A stretch of DNA of 64,000 bases from Streptomyces sp. A2-16. GTDB taxonomy: Bacteria; Actinomycetota; Actinomycetes; Streptomycetales; Streptomycetaceae. The stretch's first letter is position 1. Each line of letters begins with the position of its first letter. The translations under genes and the position numbers were made by a program. This document shows positions 49,998 to 57,465 of this stretch, one piece after another. The notes below the pieces were generated by a model. That model was not told where the DNA came from and did no database searches. It saw only the letters and a program-made list of their open reading frames with translations. The DNA lies in NCBI RefSeq assembly GCF_018128905.1, contig NZ_CP063808.1, positions 5,828,001 to 5,892,000 of the forward strand. Reading direction: 5' to 3'.

Positions 49998-50443
49998 GGC
50001 GCATCCCGGTGAGGTTCGGCGTCGAGGTCCCGGGCCACCCGGGCCACCATGCGGGCGGCCAGTTCCGGGGTGCGTGCTCGAGCCCTGTCCCGCAGCTCAC
50101 GTACGGCCTGCCGTACCGCCACGTCTTCGCGTTCGGCGTCGGCGACCGCCTGTGCGAGCAGCCGGGCCGCGGTCTCGCTCCTGACCCGCCGGGCGCGTGC
50201 CCGGGCCGTGTGCACGGTCCGGGCGGCCTCGTCGGCCGCGGCGCGACGCCGCTCGCGGGCCTTGTGGCCGGCGGCCTCGCGGACGGCCGCGGCCTCGGTG
50301 AGGGTGTCGTCCAGCAGGGCGAGGGTGGGCTCCAGTTCGGCCGTGAGCTCTGCGGTCCGATCCGCGGGAACGGCTCCGGCGACCGCACGGCCGGGTGGGG
50401 CGGCCGGTCGCCAGCGTGCGAGGAACTCGCGCAGCGCAGGCAT
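49994..50443 (-). CDS. A/V-type ATPase subunit G/H-like peripheral-stalk protein
   Basis: A 149-residue protein, mainly one long charged helix rich in Ala, Arg and Glu (about residues 30-130). Its composition and size fit the G/H peripheral-stalk partner of subunit E. I chose ATG 50443, five bases after GGAGG; GTG 50449 overlaps the site. It is the first gene of the operon and overlaps the C-subunit start by four bases. Coiled-coil proteins are hard to assign from sequence alone, so the name rests on context. Confidence 0.72.
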   Translation of the reverse strand: MPALREFLARWRPAAPPGRAVAGAVPADRTAELTAELEPTLALLDDTLTEAAAVREAAGHKARERRRAAADEAARTVHTARARARRVRSETAARLLAQAVADAEREDVAVRQAVRELRDRARARTPELAARMVARVARDLDAEPHRDAP

Positions 50444-50473
50444 GGGCACCTCCGTATCGCCACAGTGCCCCCA

Positions 50474-50500
50474 CGTTTCCTGTCTTCACGTTAGGAAACG
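50474..50500. repeat. Inverted repeat CGTTTCC...GGAAACG in the ATPase promoter region
   Basis: Perfect 7-bp arms (50474-50480 and 50494-50500) 13 bases apart, beginning 31 bases before the operon start. The stretch is AT-rich for this genome and may overlap the promoter. Confidence 0.55.
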
Positions 50501-50539
50501 GGTCAGGGCCTCCACAGAGGCCGTTCGACCTGCGCACGG

Positions 50540-50553
50540 GGGCCGGACGGCCC
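50540..50553. promoter_or_regulatory. Exact dormancy-type box between ATPase operon and CBS-BON gene
   Basis: GGGCCGGACGGCCC, exact. It lies 97 bases before the ATPase operon start (50443) and 70 bases before the CBS-BON start (50623). A degenerate symmetric copy AGGCCGTTCGACCT (50518-50531) is centred 22 bases away. Confidence 0.68.
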
Positions 50554-50622
50554 TGTACCCCTCGCGGTGGCGGCGGGAGAGTGGGCATAGGAGTCATGTT
50601 CCGCGCACCGCGGGAGGTAGTC

Positions 50623-51492
50623 ATGGATGACCGAGACGCGCGGGAAGGCGCGGCTGCGTCCGCCGAGGCACGTCACGCGGTGCCACTTTACGCACGGAAA
50701 CCGGTCGAGGAGTTCCGTCAGACCATGATGGTGCGCTACCTCCAGGCCGTCGCCTCGCACGCGGCGCAGGCGGCCGCCGAGGAGCCGGCCGACGCCGTGG
50801 CCGCCCAGAGAGCGACGCCTTCGCGGCCCGCCGCTCAGGCGGACACGATCGCCGACCTCCAGGTGCGGCACGTCATGAAGCGGTCCGTCACCGGCGTCAC
50901 GGCCGACACCCCGTTCCTGGACGTCGCCCGGATGCTGGCTCGCCAGCAGATCGGGGCCGTTCCCGTGGTGGACGGATCCCAGCACGTCCTCGGTGTGATC
51001 GCGGAGTCCGACCTGCTCGCCCGGGCCGCCGACCTGTCGGCCCCCGGAGGGCACGCCGGTCCGCTGTCCAGGCTGCTCGGCCGCCACCACGACGTCGGTG
51101 AAGCGGGCGGCACGGCCGGCACACTGATGTCGGCACCGGCGCTCACGGTCCGGCCCTGGACGCCCGTGGTGGAGGCGGCCCGCACGGCCGCCGGTTCCCG
51201 GATCCGCCAGATCTTCGTGACCGATCACCACGAACGGCTCGTGGGGGTCGTCAGCCGCTCCGAGCTGCTGCACGCTCTGGTCCGGGACGACCGGGCGATC
51301 CGTGACGAGATCGTCTCCCACGTCATCCGCAACCGGCTGGGCCTCGCCCCGGGGGAGGTGGAGGTGCGGGTCCGCAACGGCACCGTGACACTCACCGGCA
51401 CGATCGACCGGGAGCTGATCTCGCGGCTGACCGCGGAAGTGGCGGCCATACCCGACGTGTACGAGGTGGACGACCACCTGATCGCCCACTGA
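50623..51492 (+). CDS. CBS-BON protein with N-terminal extension
   Basis: A 289-residue protein. About 80 N-terminal residues of low complexity include YARKPVEEFRQTMMVRYLQAVASH. CBS 1 is VRHVMKRSVTGVTADTPFLDVARML, CBS 2 is GTLMSAPALTVRPWTPVVEAART, and the BON domain is GEVEVRVRNGTVTLTGTIDRELISRLTAEVAAIPDVYEVDDHL. GGGAGG precedes the ATG. It is divergent from the A/V-ATPase operon and shares its exact box. A nucleotide-sensing role is expected from the CBS pair; the partner is unknown. Confidence 0.92.
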   Translation: MDDRDAREGAAASAEARHAVPLYARKPVEEFRQTMMVRYLQAVASHAAQAAAEEPADAVAAQRATPSRPAAQADTIADLQVRHVMKRSVTGVTADTPFLDVARMLARQQIGAVPVVDGSQHVLGVIAESDLLARAADLSAPGGHAGPLSRLLGRHHDVGEAGGTAGTLMSAPALTVRPWTPVVEAARTAAGSRIRQIFVTDHHERLVGVVSRSELLHALVRDDRAIRDEIVSHVIRNRLGLAPGEVEVRVRNGTVTLTGTIDRELISRLTAEVAAIPDVYEVDDHLIAH

Positions 51493-51533
51493 GTCACGGC
51501 CCGGCGGCCGGGACTGACGAGGAAGGCCTGACC

Positions 51534-51662
51534 ATGCCCGACACCACGCGCCGGCCCGGTCCCCCGCTGCGGCTCCCGCGAGCGCCGGCGCATCGGGGCG
51601 CCGTCGGCCCGCACCGCCCATCCGCGTCGAGCGTCCGGCCGGGGCCGGGCACATCCGACTGA
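51534..51662 (+). CDS. Possible 42-residue ORF
   Basis: MPDTTRRPGPPLRLPRAP begins a proline/arginine-rich 42-residue frame with GAGGAAGG before its ATG, between the CBS-BON and P-type ATPase genes. Composition is that of random GC-rich sequence; I report it because the ribosome site is reasonable. Nothing else is visible in the 194-base gap. Confidence 0.25.
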   Translation: MPDTTRRPGPPLRLPRAPAHRGAVGPHRPSASSVRPGPGTSD

Positions 51663-51686
51663 CAGACCTGTCGCCCGGGGGGTCAG

Positions 51687-54527
51687 GTGCCACGTCATCC
51701 CGTCGCCGGTGCTCCGGCCGACACCGTCCGGCCGTCGGCGGCCGCTCCGCCCGAGGCATCCGGCACGCCGGTGCAGCGACTGGCTCCGGACGCGGTCCTC
51801 GAGGCGTTCGCCACGTCGTCGCACGGGCTGACCTCACAGGAAGCAGACGCACGGCTGCGGACGTACGGCCCCAACGAGCTGGCACGTCCGCGCCCCAGGG
51901 GACTGTGGCGACGGTTCGCGGCGCAGTTCACCGACCTGTTCGCGGTGGTCCTGATCGCCTCGTCCGCCCTCACGTTCCTCGCGTACGCGCTCCAGGACCC
52001 GCCCGACCCCGGCAACCTCCAGCTCGCCTTCGCGATCCTGGGCGTCGTCGTCCTGAACGCCGTGATCGGCTTCGCCCAGGAGTACTCCGCCGAGCGCACC
52101 GCGCAGACGCTCCAGGCCATGGTGCCGCACACCTCCCGCGTACTGCGGGACGGTCAGCGGCGGGAGCTGCCGTCGGGGGCGCTGGTGCCCGGCGACCTCG
52201 TTCTGCTGGAGGCGGGGGACTCGGTGTCCGCGGACTGCCGGATCGTGGAGGCCCACGGTCTGTCGGTGAACAACGCTCCCCTGACCGGGGAGAGTTCGGC
52301 GGTCGGACGGACACCCGAGCCGAGCGCCGCGGGCAGCGTCCTGGACTCCCGCAACTGTGTCTTCATGGGCACCATGGTGGTCTCCGGATCCGGCAAAGCC
52401 GTCGTCCACGCGACCGGGGCGGCCACCGAGTTCGGCCGGATCTTCCGGCTCACCCAGGAGGCACCTCAGCAGAAGACACCGTTGCAGCGCGAGGTCGCGG
52501 TCATGGCCCGGCGCGTGGCGGCACTGGCGATCGCGATCGGGGCCGGCGTCTTCGCGCTGCGCCTGCAGACGGGACAGCCGCTGGTGTCGGCCTTCGTGTT
52601 CGCGCTCGGGGTGATGGTCGCGCTCGTGCCCGAGGGGCTGCCCGCGACGCTGTCGGTGTCGCTGGCCATCGGGGTCCGGCGGATGGCCCGCCGCCAGGCT
52701 CTGGTGAAACGCCTGCTGGCGGTGGAGGCACTGGGGTCCACCACGGTGATCTGCACGGACAAGACCGGCACCCTCACCCAGGCCGAGATGACCGTCACCC
52801 GGATCTGGGGCGACGGGGCCTGGCATCCCGTCTCGGGCGTGGGATACGCGCCGATCGGCGAGGTGAGCGACCCCGCGACCGTGCGCGAGCTGCTGCGGTG
52901 CGCGGTCCTGTGCACGGACGCCCGGCTGGTGCCGCCCACCGGGCGCGAGGGGTGGCGGGTCCTCGGCGACACCACGGAGGGCGCGATCCTCGTCGCGGCG
53001 GCCAAGGCGGGGCTGGACGCCGACGCGGAGAAGGAGGCGGCCCCGCGGACCGGAGAGTTCCCCTTCGATCCCGTCCGCAAGCTGATGAGCACCCTCACCC
53101 ACCGGGCCGACGCGGACACGCTGTGCGTCAAGGGCGCGCCGCAGGAGCTCCTCGCCCGCTGCACCCGGATACGGCTCGACGGGGCGGAGCGACCACTCAC
53201 CGAGGCACTGCGGCAGGGCGTGGTCGACGCGAACGACTCGATGGCCGGCCAGGGTCTGCGGGTCCTGGGAGTCGCCGTGCGCCGGATGGAAGAGCCGCCC
53301 GACGACGCGGCGGCGGCCGAGTCGGAGCTGACCTTCCTGGGGCTGCTCGGCATGCTCGATCCGCCCAGGCCGGAGGTTTCCGACGCGGTGCAGGCCTGCC
53401 GCGGAGCGGGGATCCGGATCGTCATGCTGACCGGTGACCACCCTCTGACGGCCGAGGCGATCGCCCGCCGCGTCGGCATCGTCACCGACCCCTCCCCCAC
53501 GGTGGTGACCGGCTCCCGGCTCGACACCCTGGACGCCGCGGCCCTCGACGCGCTGGTCGCGGCCCCGGGGCAGTTGCTGCTGTGCCGGGTCAGTCCCGAG
53601 CACAAGATGCGGGTCGTGGCGGCGCTCCAGGCCCGGGGCGAGGTCGTCGCCGTCACCGGCGACGGGGCGAATGACGCGCCCGCGCTCAAGCACGCCGACA
53701 TCGGCGTCGCGATGGGAGCCGGCGGCACGGACGTCGCGCGGGAGGCGTCGGAGATGGTGCTGCTCGACGACTCGTTCGCGTCCATCACCGCGGCGGTGGA
53801 GCTGGGCCGGTCCGTCTACCGCAACATCCGCAAGTTCCTCGCCTACCTGTTCAGTCACAACATCGCCGAACTGGTGCCGATCCTCGCCGCCGCCTTCGCG
53901 GGCTTCCCGCTGGTGCCGCTGACGGCCATGCAGATCCTCGCCATCGATCTGGGCTCGGATGTGCTTCCGGCCCTGGCGCTGGGGGCGGAGCCACCCGAAC
54001 GGGACACCATGCGACGTCCGCCCCGCGACCGGCACGAGCGGCTGTTCTCCGCCGAGCTCGTGCGCCGGTTCCTGTTCCTGGGGACCGTGATGTCGATCGG
54101 CGTGTGCACCGTGTTCTTCTGGCAGATCCACGCGTCGGGGATCCCCTACGACGACTTCACCGCCGACGACCCCGCCTACCGCAAGGCGATCACCCTCACC
54201 CAGGCCGCCATCGTGGTGGGCCAGTTCTTCAACGCACTGGCCGTGCGCACCGACCGGCTCAGCGTGTTCGGTGCCGGACTGTTCTCCAATCCGCGGCTGA
54301 TCGCGGCGGGCTGTTTCGGGGTGGGCCTGATGGCCGCCATCAGCTACGCGCCGCCGCTCCAGGAGGTGTTCCACACGGCGCCTCTCTCCGTGACGGACTG
54401 GGCGGTTCTCACTGCGTTCGGCGTGCTGCTGTTGGCCGCGGAGGAGCTCCGCAAGTGGTGGGTGCGCCGGACCCCGGTCACCATCGAGAGGGCCGCCATC
54501 GACAACGACAAGGAGGCGGCGCCATGA
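51687..54527 (+). CDS. CtpF-like P-type cation-transporting ATPase
   Basis: A 946-residue type II P-type ATPase. The actuator motif LTGESSAV is near residues 199-206, PEGLPATLS marks the calcium/sodium-pump group, the phosphorylated Asp358 lies in CTDKTGTLT, KGAPQELLARC in the nucleotide domain, MLTGDHPLTAEAIA and TGDGANDAPALKHADIGVAMG in the P domain. About ten membrane helices are visible. Its M. tuberculosis counterpart CtpF (Rv1997) is DosR-regulated. The GTG start has a weak ribosome site. The ion is unknown. Its stop overlaps the first RCK gene (ATGA). Confidence 0.93.
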   Translation: MPRHPVAGAPADTVRPSAAAPPEASGTPVQRLAPDAVLEAFATSSHGLTSQEADARLRTYGPNELARPRPRGLWRRFAAQFTDLFAVVLIASSALTFLAYALQDPPDPGNLQLAFAILGVVVLNAVIGFAQEYSAERTAQTLQAMVPHTSRVLRDGQRRELPSGALVPGDLVLLEAGDSVSADCRIVEAHGLSVNNAPLTGESSAVGRTPEPSAAGSVLDSRNCVFMGTMVVSGSGKAVVHATGAATEFGRIFRLTQEAPQQKTPLQREVAVMARRVAALAIAIGAGVFALRLQTGQPLVSAFVFALGVMVALVPEGLPATLSVSLAIGVRRMARRQALVKRLLAVEALGSTTVICTDKTGTLTQAEMTVTRIWGDGAWHPVSGVGYAPIGEVSDPATVRELLRCAVLCTDARLVPPTGREGWRVLGDTTEGAILVAAAKAGLDADAEKEAAPRTGEFPFDPVRKLMSTLTHRADADTLCVKGAPQELLARCTRIRLDGAERPLTEALRQGVVDANDSMAGQGLRVLGVAVRRMEEPPDDAAAAESELTFLGLLGMLDPPRPEVSDAVQACRGAGIRIVMLTGDHPLTAEAIARRVGIVTDPSPTVVTGSRLDTLDAAALDALVAAPGQLLLCRVSPEHKMRVVAALQARGEVVAVTGDGANDAPALKHADIGVAMGAGGTDVAREASEMVLLDDSFASITAAVELGRSVYRNIRKFLAYLFSHNIAELVPILAAAFAGFPLVPLTAMQILAIDLGSDVLPALALGAEPPERDTMRRPPRDRHERLFSAELVRRFLFLGTVMSIGVCTVFFWQIHASGIPYDDFTADDPAYRKAITLTQAAIVVGQFFNALAVRTDRLSVFGAGLFSNPRLIAAGCFGVGLMAAISYAPPLQEVFHTAPLSVTDWAVLTAFGVLLLAAEELRKWWVRRTPVTIERAAIDNDKEAAP

Positions 54528-55183
54528 GAGTCGTCGTGCTGGGCTGCGGCCGGGTCGGTTCCGCACTGGCCGCGCAACTGGTCAACGAGGGCCACGACGT
54601 CCGCGTCATCGACCGCAACCCCCGGACCGAGCGGCTGCTGCCCCCCGGGTTCCCCGGTCAGGTGCTGCACGGCAACGGCTTCAGCCGCACCCTGCTGGAG
54701 AGCGCGGGCATCGAACTCGCCGACGCGTTCGTCGCCGTCACCTCCGGCGACAACACCAACATCGTCAGCGCCCGTACGGCCAAGGAGACGTACCGCGTGC
54801 CGATCGTGCTGGCCCGCATCTACGACCCCCGGCGCGCCGACATCTACCGCGACCTGGGCATCCCGACCATCGCCAGCGTGCGCTGGACCGTTCACCAACT
54901 GCACCAGATGCTGCTGCACCGCCATCTCACACCTGAACTCGACTTCGGCAACGGCGAGACCCTGCTGCTGCGTTCCCGCCTGCCGGCCTATCTCACCGGC
55001 CGGCCGCTCGGCGGTCTGGAGGTCGACGGCGAGATCCGCATCGTCGAAGTCACGCGCGGGGGCAGGTCGTTCCTGCCCACGTCCCACACCCCCGCCGAGA
55101 CGGACGACCTCGTCACGTTCGCGGTCGCCGCGGACGCGCTGGGCCGGCTGCGCGGCTTCCTGGACAAGGAGCTCGGGACATGA
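54524..55183 (+). CDS. TrkA/RCK-domain nucleotide-binding protein 1
   Basis: A 219-residue protein. An RCK_N Rossmann domain (VVVLGCGRVGSALAAQLVNEGHDVRVIDRN, near residues 3-32, with the acidic ribose-binding residue) and an RCK_C-like domain (GNGETLLLRSRLPAYLTGRPLGGLEVDGEIRIVEVTRGG) make up the chain. Such proteins gate potassium channels according to NAD(H) or ATP binding. It is translationally coupled to the P-type ATPase and to the next gene by ATGA. No TrkH/KtrB channel gene is in the window. Confidence 0.92.
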   Translation: MRVVVLGCGRVGSALAAQLVNEGHDVRVIDRNPRTERLLPPGFPGQVLHGNGFSRTLLESAGIELADAFVAVTSGDNTNIVSARTAKETYRVPIVLARIYDPRRADIYRDLGIPTIASVRWTVHQLHQMLLHRHLTPELDFGNGETLLLRSRLPAYLTGRPLGGLEVDGEIRIVEVTRGGRSFLPTSHTPAETDDLVTFAVAADALGRLRGFLDKELGT

Positions 55184-55836
55184 AGGTCGTCGTCGCCGGG
55201 GCCGGGCGCCTCGGCACCCAGATCGCCCAGGTGCTGGGCGCCGCTCACAACGAGGTCACGCTCGTCGACCGGGACGACGACCGGGTCGCCGAACTCCGGG
55301 GACACGTGCCCGCCGACGTACGGGTCGGGGACGCGTGCGAGCCGACCGTCCTGGAGGGCGCGGGCGCCCACTCCGCCGATCTCGTCGTCGCCACCACCGG
55401 GGAGGACGAGGACAACCTCGTCATCAGCCTGCTCGCCAAGCGCCAGTTCAAGGTGGCCCGGGTCATCGCCCGGATCAACGACGACGAGAACGCCTGGCTG
55501 TTCACCCCGCACTGGGGTGTCGACACGGCCGTGCCGGCCGCCGCGCCGCTCATTTCCCTGATCGAGGAGGCGACCAGCGCCACCGACACGGTCGCGCTGC
55601 TGCGGCTGAGCAAGGCGGGCGTGAACGTCATCGAGACGGTCATCTCCGGCCAGTCCCGCGCGGTGGGCCGCACCCTGGCGGATCTCGCCGTGCCGCCCGG
55701 CATCGTGGTCGCCACCGTCGTCCGCGACGGCGACCCGAAGGCTCCCTCCCCGGACTTCTCGCTGAGGGAGGGCGACGTGGTGCTCGTCGTCTCCCATGCC
55801 GCGACGGAGAGCGAGGTGCATGCGGCGTTCCAGTGA
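55180..55836 (+). CDS. TrkA/RCK-domain nucleotide-binding protein 2
   Basis: A 218-residue paralogue of the preceding gene. RCK_N is VVVAGAGRLGTQIAQVLGAAHNEVTLVDRDDDRVAEL with GDACEPTVLEGAGAHSADLVVATTGEDEDNLV; the C-terminal domain includes GRTLADLAVPPGIVVATVVRDG and REGDVVLVVSHA. A pair of unequal RCK proteins recalls mycobacterial CeoB/CeoC. The coupling to a P-type ATPase suggests that both control that pump, or a potassium channel elsewhere. A hairpin follows at 55872. Confidence 0.92.
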   Translation: MKVVVAGAGRLGTQIAQVLGAAHNEVTLVDRDDDRVAELRGHVPADVRVGDACEPTVLEGAGAHSADLVVATTGEDEDNLVISLLAKRQFKVARVIARINDDENAWLFTPHWGVDTAVPAAAPLISLIEEATSATDTVALLRLSKAGVNVIETVISGQSRAVGRTLADLAVPPGIVVATVVRDGDPKAPSPDFSLREGDVVLVVSHAATESEVHAAFQ

Positions 55837-55871
55837 CGCCGCATCCCCGTGAGACCCGGAGGGACAGGGAA

Positions 55872-55908
55872 ACGTGTGCGTGGCCGGCTGTATCGGTCAC
55901 GCACACGT
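55872..55908. terminator. 11-bp hairpin terminator after the RCK genes
   Basis: ACGTGTGCGTG pairs with CACGCACACGT around 15 bases, between the converging RCK and DUF1918 genes. Confidence 0.78.
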
Positions 55909-55947
55909 GGTGCGGCGCGGCGCACGACGGCGCTCGGCATGCCGCGG

Positions 55948-56148
55948 TCAACCGTTCGCGTCCCGGGTGTGCCATATGTGCGCGTCCGGGCCGGGGAACA
56001 CCAGCGTCACCTCGTGCGTGTCCGACCAGCGGACGTCGTAGGGGGGCGTCCCGTCCTCGTGATGCAGTCCGACGATCTCGCCGTCACGCCTGGTGACGCC
56101 GGTGGTCGGGCTTTCGACGATGAGTACGTCACCGAGTTGAGCTCGCAT
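55948..56148 (-). CDS. DUF1918 small protein
   Basis: A 66-residue protein that is essentially one DUF1918 domain: MRAQLGDVLIVESPTTG, RDGEIVGLHHEDGTPPYDVRWSDTHEVTLVFPGPDAHI. The SH3-like pattern occurs in many short actinobacterial proteins of unknown role. GGTGGAGAAC precedes ATG 56148; longer upstream reading in frame has no ribosome site. Two boxes 22 bases apart lie 88-123 bases upstream. Confidence 0.9.
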   Translation of the reverse strand: MRAQLGDVLIVESPTTGVTRRDGEIVGLHHEDGTPPYDVRWSDTHEVTLVFPGPDAHIWHTRDANG

Positions 56149-56235
56149 GTTCTCCACCTGCTTCCTCGAACTGCTCCTGTACCCACCCTGGCACCCGCGG
56201 CCGACCACCGCTTGGGCTCAGACACCTCCTTCAGG

Positions 56236-56249
56236 GGGCCGAACGAACC
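56236..56249. promoter_or_regulatory. Dormancy-type box, one mismatch (paired)
   Basis: GGGCCGAACGAACC deviates at position 11. Its centre is exactly 22 bases from that of the box at 56258, two helical turns, so two dimers could bind side by side. Confidence 0.55.
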
Positions 56250-56257
56250 CAGCGTCG

Positions 56258-56271
56258 GGGCCGTTCGGACC
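56258..56271. promoter_or_regulatory. Exact dormancy-type box between DUF1918 and cysteine hydrolase genes
   Basis: GGGCCGTTCGGACC, exact, 110 bases from the DUF1918 start and 120 bases from the hydrolase start at 56392. Confidence 0.68.
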
Positions 56272-56391
56272 TGAACCGGTCCTGGGCGGCGGACGAGGAG
56301 GCCGATCGCACGCCTCACTCGCATGGACGCAGCGTGAATGCAGCGTTCCCGGTTCTAGCGTTCGGGTCGGACGCAGAAGGAGCTGAGAACC

Positions 56392-57000
56392 ATGTCGCAG
56401 ACATCTCCATCCGTGACGCTGCGCGACCTGCTCGGCCTGAGTGGACGTCCGGCAGCACTCACGGACTCCGCACTGGTCATGATCGACTGTCAGAACACCT
56501 ACCGGCAGGGCGTCATGCGCCTCGAAGGCGTCGAGGAGGCGCTCGCGGAGGCGGCGCACCTGCTGCGCCGCGCGCGGGACCTGGGTGTCCCGGTGTTCCA
56601 CGTCATGCACGACGCGGGCAAGGGAACCCCGTACGACATCACCGCGCCCATCGGCCACATCATGGACGAGGTGGTGCCCCGGTCCGGCGAACCCGTCGTC
56701 ATCAAGACCCACCCCAGCTCGTTCTTCCGGACCGACCTGCGGGACCGCCTGCGCACCACAGGTCTGACCGACCTCGTACTCGCCGGGTTCATGACCCACA
56801 TGTGCGTCGACTCGACCGCCCGTGACGCCTTCGATCTGGGCTACCGGCCCACGGTGGTGGCCGCGGCGACCGCCACCCGTGAGCTCGTCGCGCCGGACGG
56901 CACGGTGGTGGCGGCCGGCGCACTGCAGACAGCGGCCCTGACGGGCATCGCCGACCTGTTCGCGCTCGTGGTCGAGAAGGCGGACGAGATCCCCGGCTGA
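56392..57000 (+). CDS. Isochorismatase-like cysteine hydrolase
   Basis: A 202-residue cysteine hydrolase. The expected Asp-Lys-Cys triad is visible in LVMIDCQNTYRQG, VIKTHPSSFFRTDL and GFMTHMCVDSTARDAFDLGY. Relatives hydrolyse isochorismate, nicotinamide, ureido-acids or other small amides; nothing here fixes the substrate. AAGGAG precedes the ATG. The 15-bp hairpin that ends the gene is built from two box sequences. DosR-type regulation is suggested by the paired boxes upstream. Confidence 0.92.
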   Translation: MSQTSPSVTLRDLLGLSGRPAALTDSALVMIDCQNTYRQGVMRLEGVEEALAEAAHLLRRARDLGVPVFHVMHDAGKGTPYDITAPIGHIMDEVVPRSGEPVVIKTHPSSFFRTDLRDRLRTTGLTDLVLAGFMTHMCVDSTARDAFDLGYRPTVVAAATATRELVAPDGTVVAAGALQTAALTGIADLFALVVEKADEIPG

Positions 57001-57005
57001 CAGGC

Positions 57006-57040
57006 GGGCCGAGCGGTCCCCGGGCGGGACCGCTCGGCCC
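57006..57040. terminator. 15-bp hairpin whose two arms are both exact dormancy-type boxes
   Basis: GGGCCGAGCGGTCCC and GGGACCGCTCGGCCC are perfect complements around loop CGGGC, six bases after the hydrolase stop. Bases 57006-57019 and 57027-57040 each match GGNCCGNNCGGNCC. It can act as a terminator in RNA and as a double operator in DNA; centres are 21 bases apart. Confidence 0.75.
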
Positions 57041-57143
57041 CTCCTGCGGCGCCCTGCCCCGGCCGGCGATGGAAGGGATGAAGGAGGCGCTGCCCCTGGG
57101 GCGTGTCGCGGGCGAGTTGGTCGTCGATCGCTGAGCCCGCGGC

Positions 57144-57434
57144 TCACAACGGCCGGCCGATCGCCGAGGGCACCTCCCGCTTCCTCGCCGAGGTGCCCAT
57201 GCCCTCGACGTCGTCCTCGGCGGTGTTCACCAGCTGCCGGGCGAGGTCGTGCAGGGCCCTGCCCGCGGCCAGCTCGTCACCGATCTCCGGCACGTCGATG
57301 TCCCCGGGGTTGCAGTGTGCTGCTCCATGACCGGTCAGCGAGGTGGTTCCGGTGTCCAGCACCACCCGCGCCTTCGTCGTCCCCTCGTCCTCGAAGAGGT
57401 AAAGGCGGACCGTCCATTCCGCTGTGTGCGACAT
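57144..57434 (-). CDS. DUF1876 protein (Rv1738/Rv2632c-like)
   Basis: A 96-residue protein: WTVRLYLFEDEGTTKARVVLDTG, LTGHGAAHCNPGDIDVPEIGDELAAGRALHDLARQL. It belongs to DUF1876, the family of M. tuberculosis Rv1738, a strongly DosR-induced protein whose fold resembles ribosome-hibernation factors. GAGGAGGCAGCC precedes ATG 57434. It starts 31 bases after the USP gene on the same strand, so the two are probably cotranscribed. A role at ribosomes is inferred from the fold and unproven here. Confidence 0.92.
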   Translation of the reverse strand: MSHTAEWTVRLYLFEDEGTTKARVVLDTGTTSLTGHGAAHCNPGDIDVPEIGDELAAGRALHDLARQLVNTAEDDVEGMGTSARKREVPSAIGRPL

Positions 57435-57465
57435 GGCTGCCTCCTCGTCTGCGTCTCGGTCGTCC

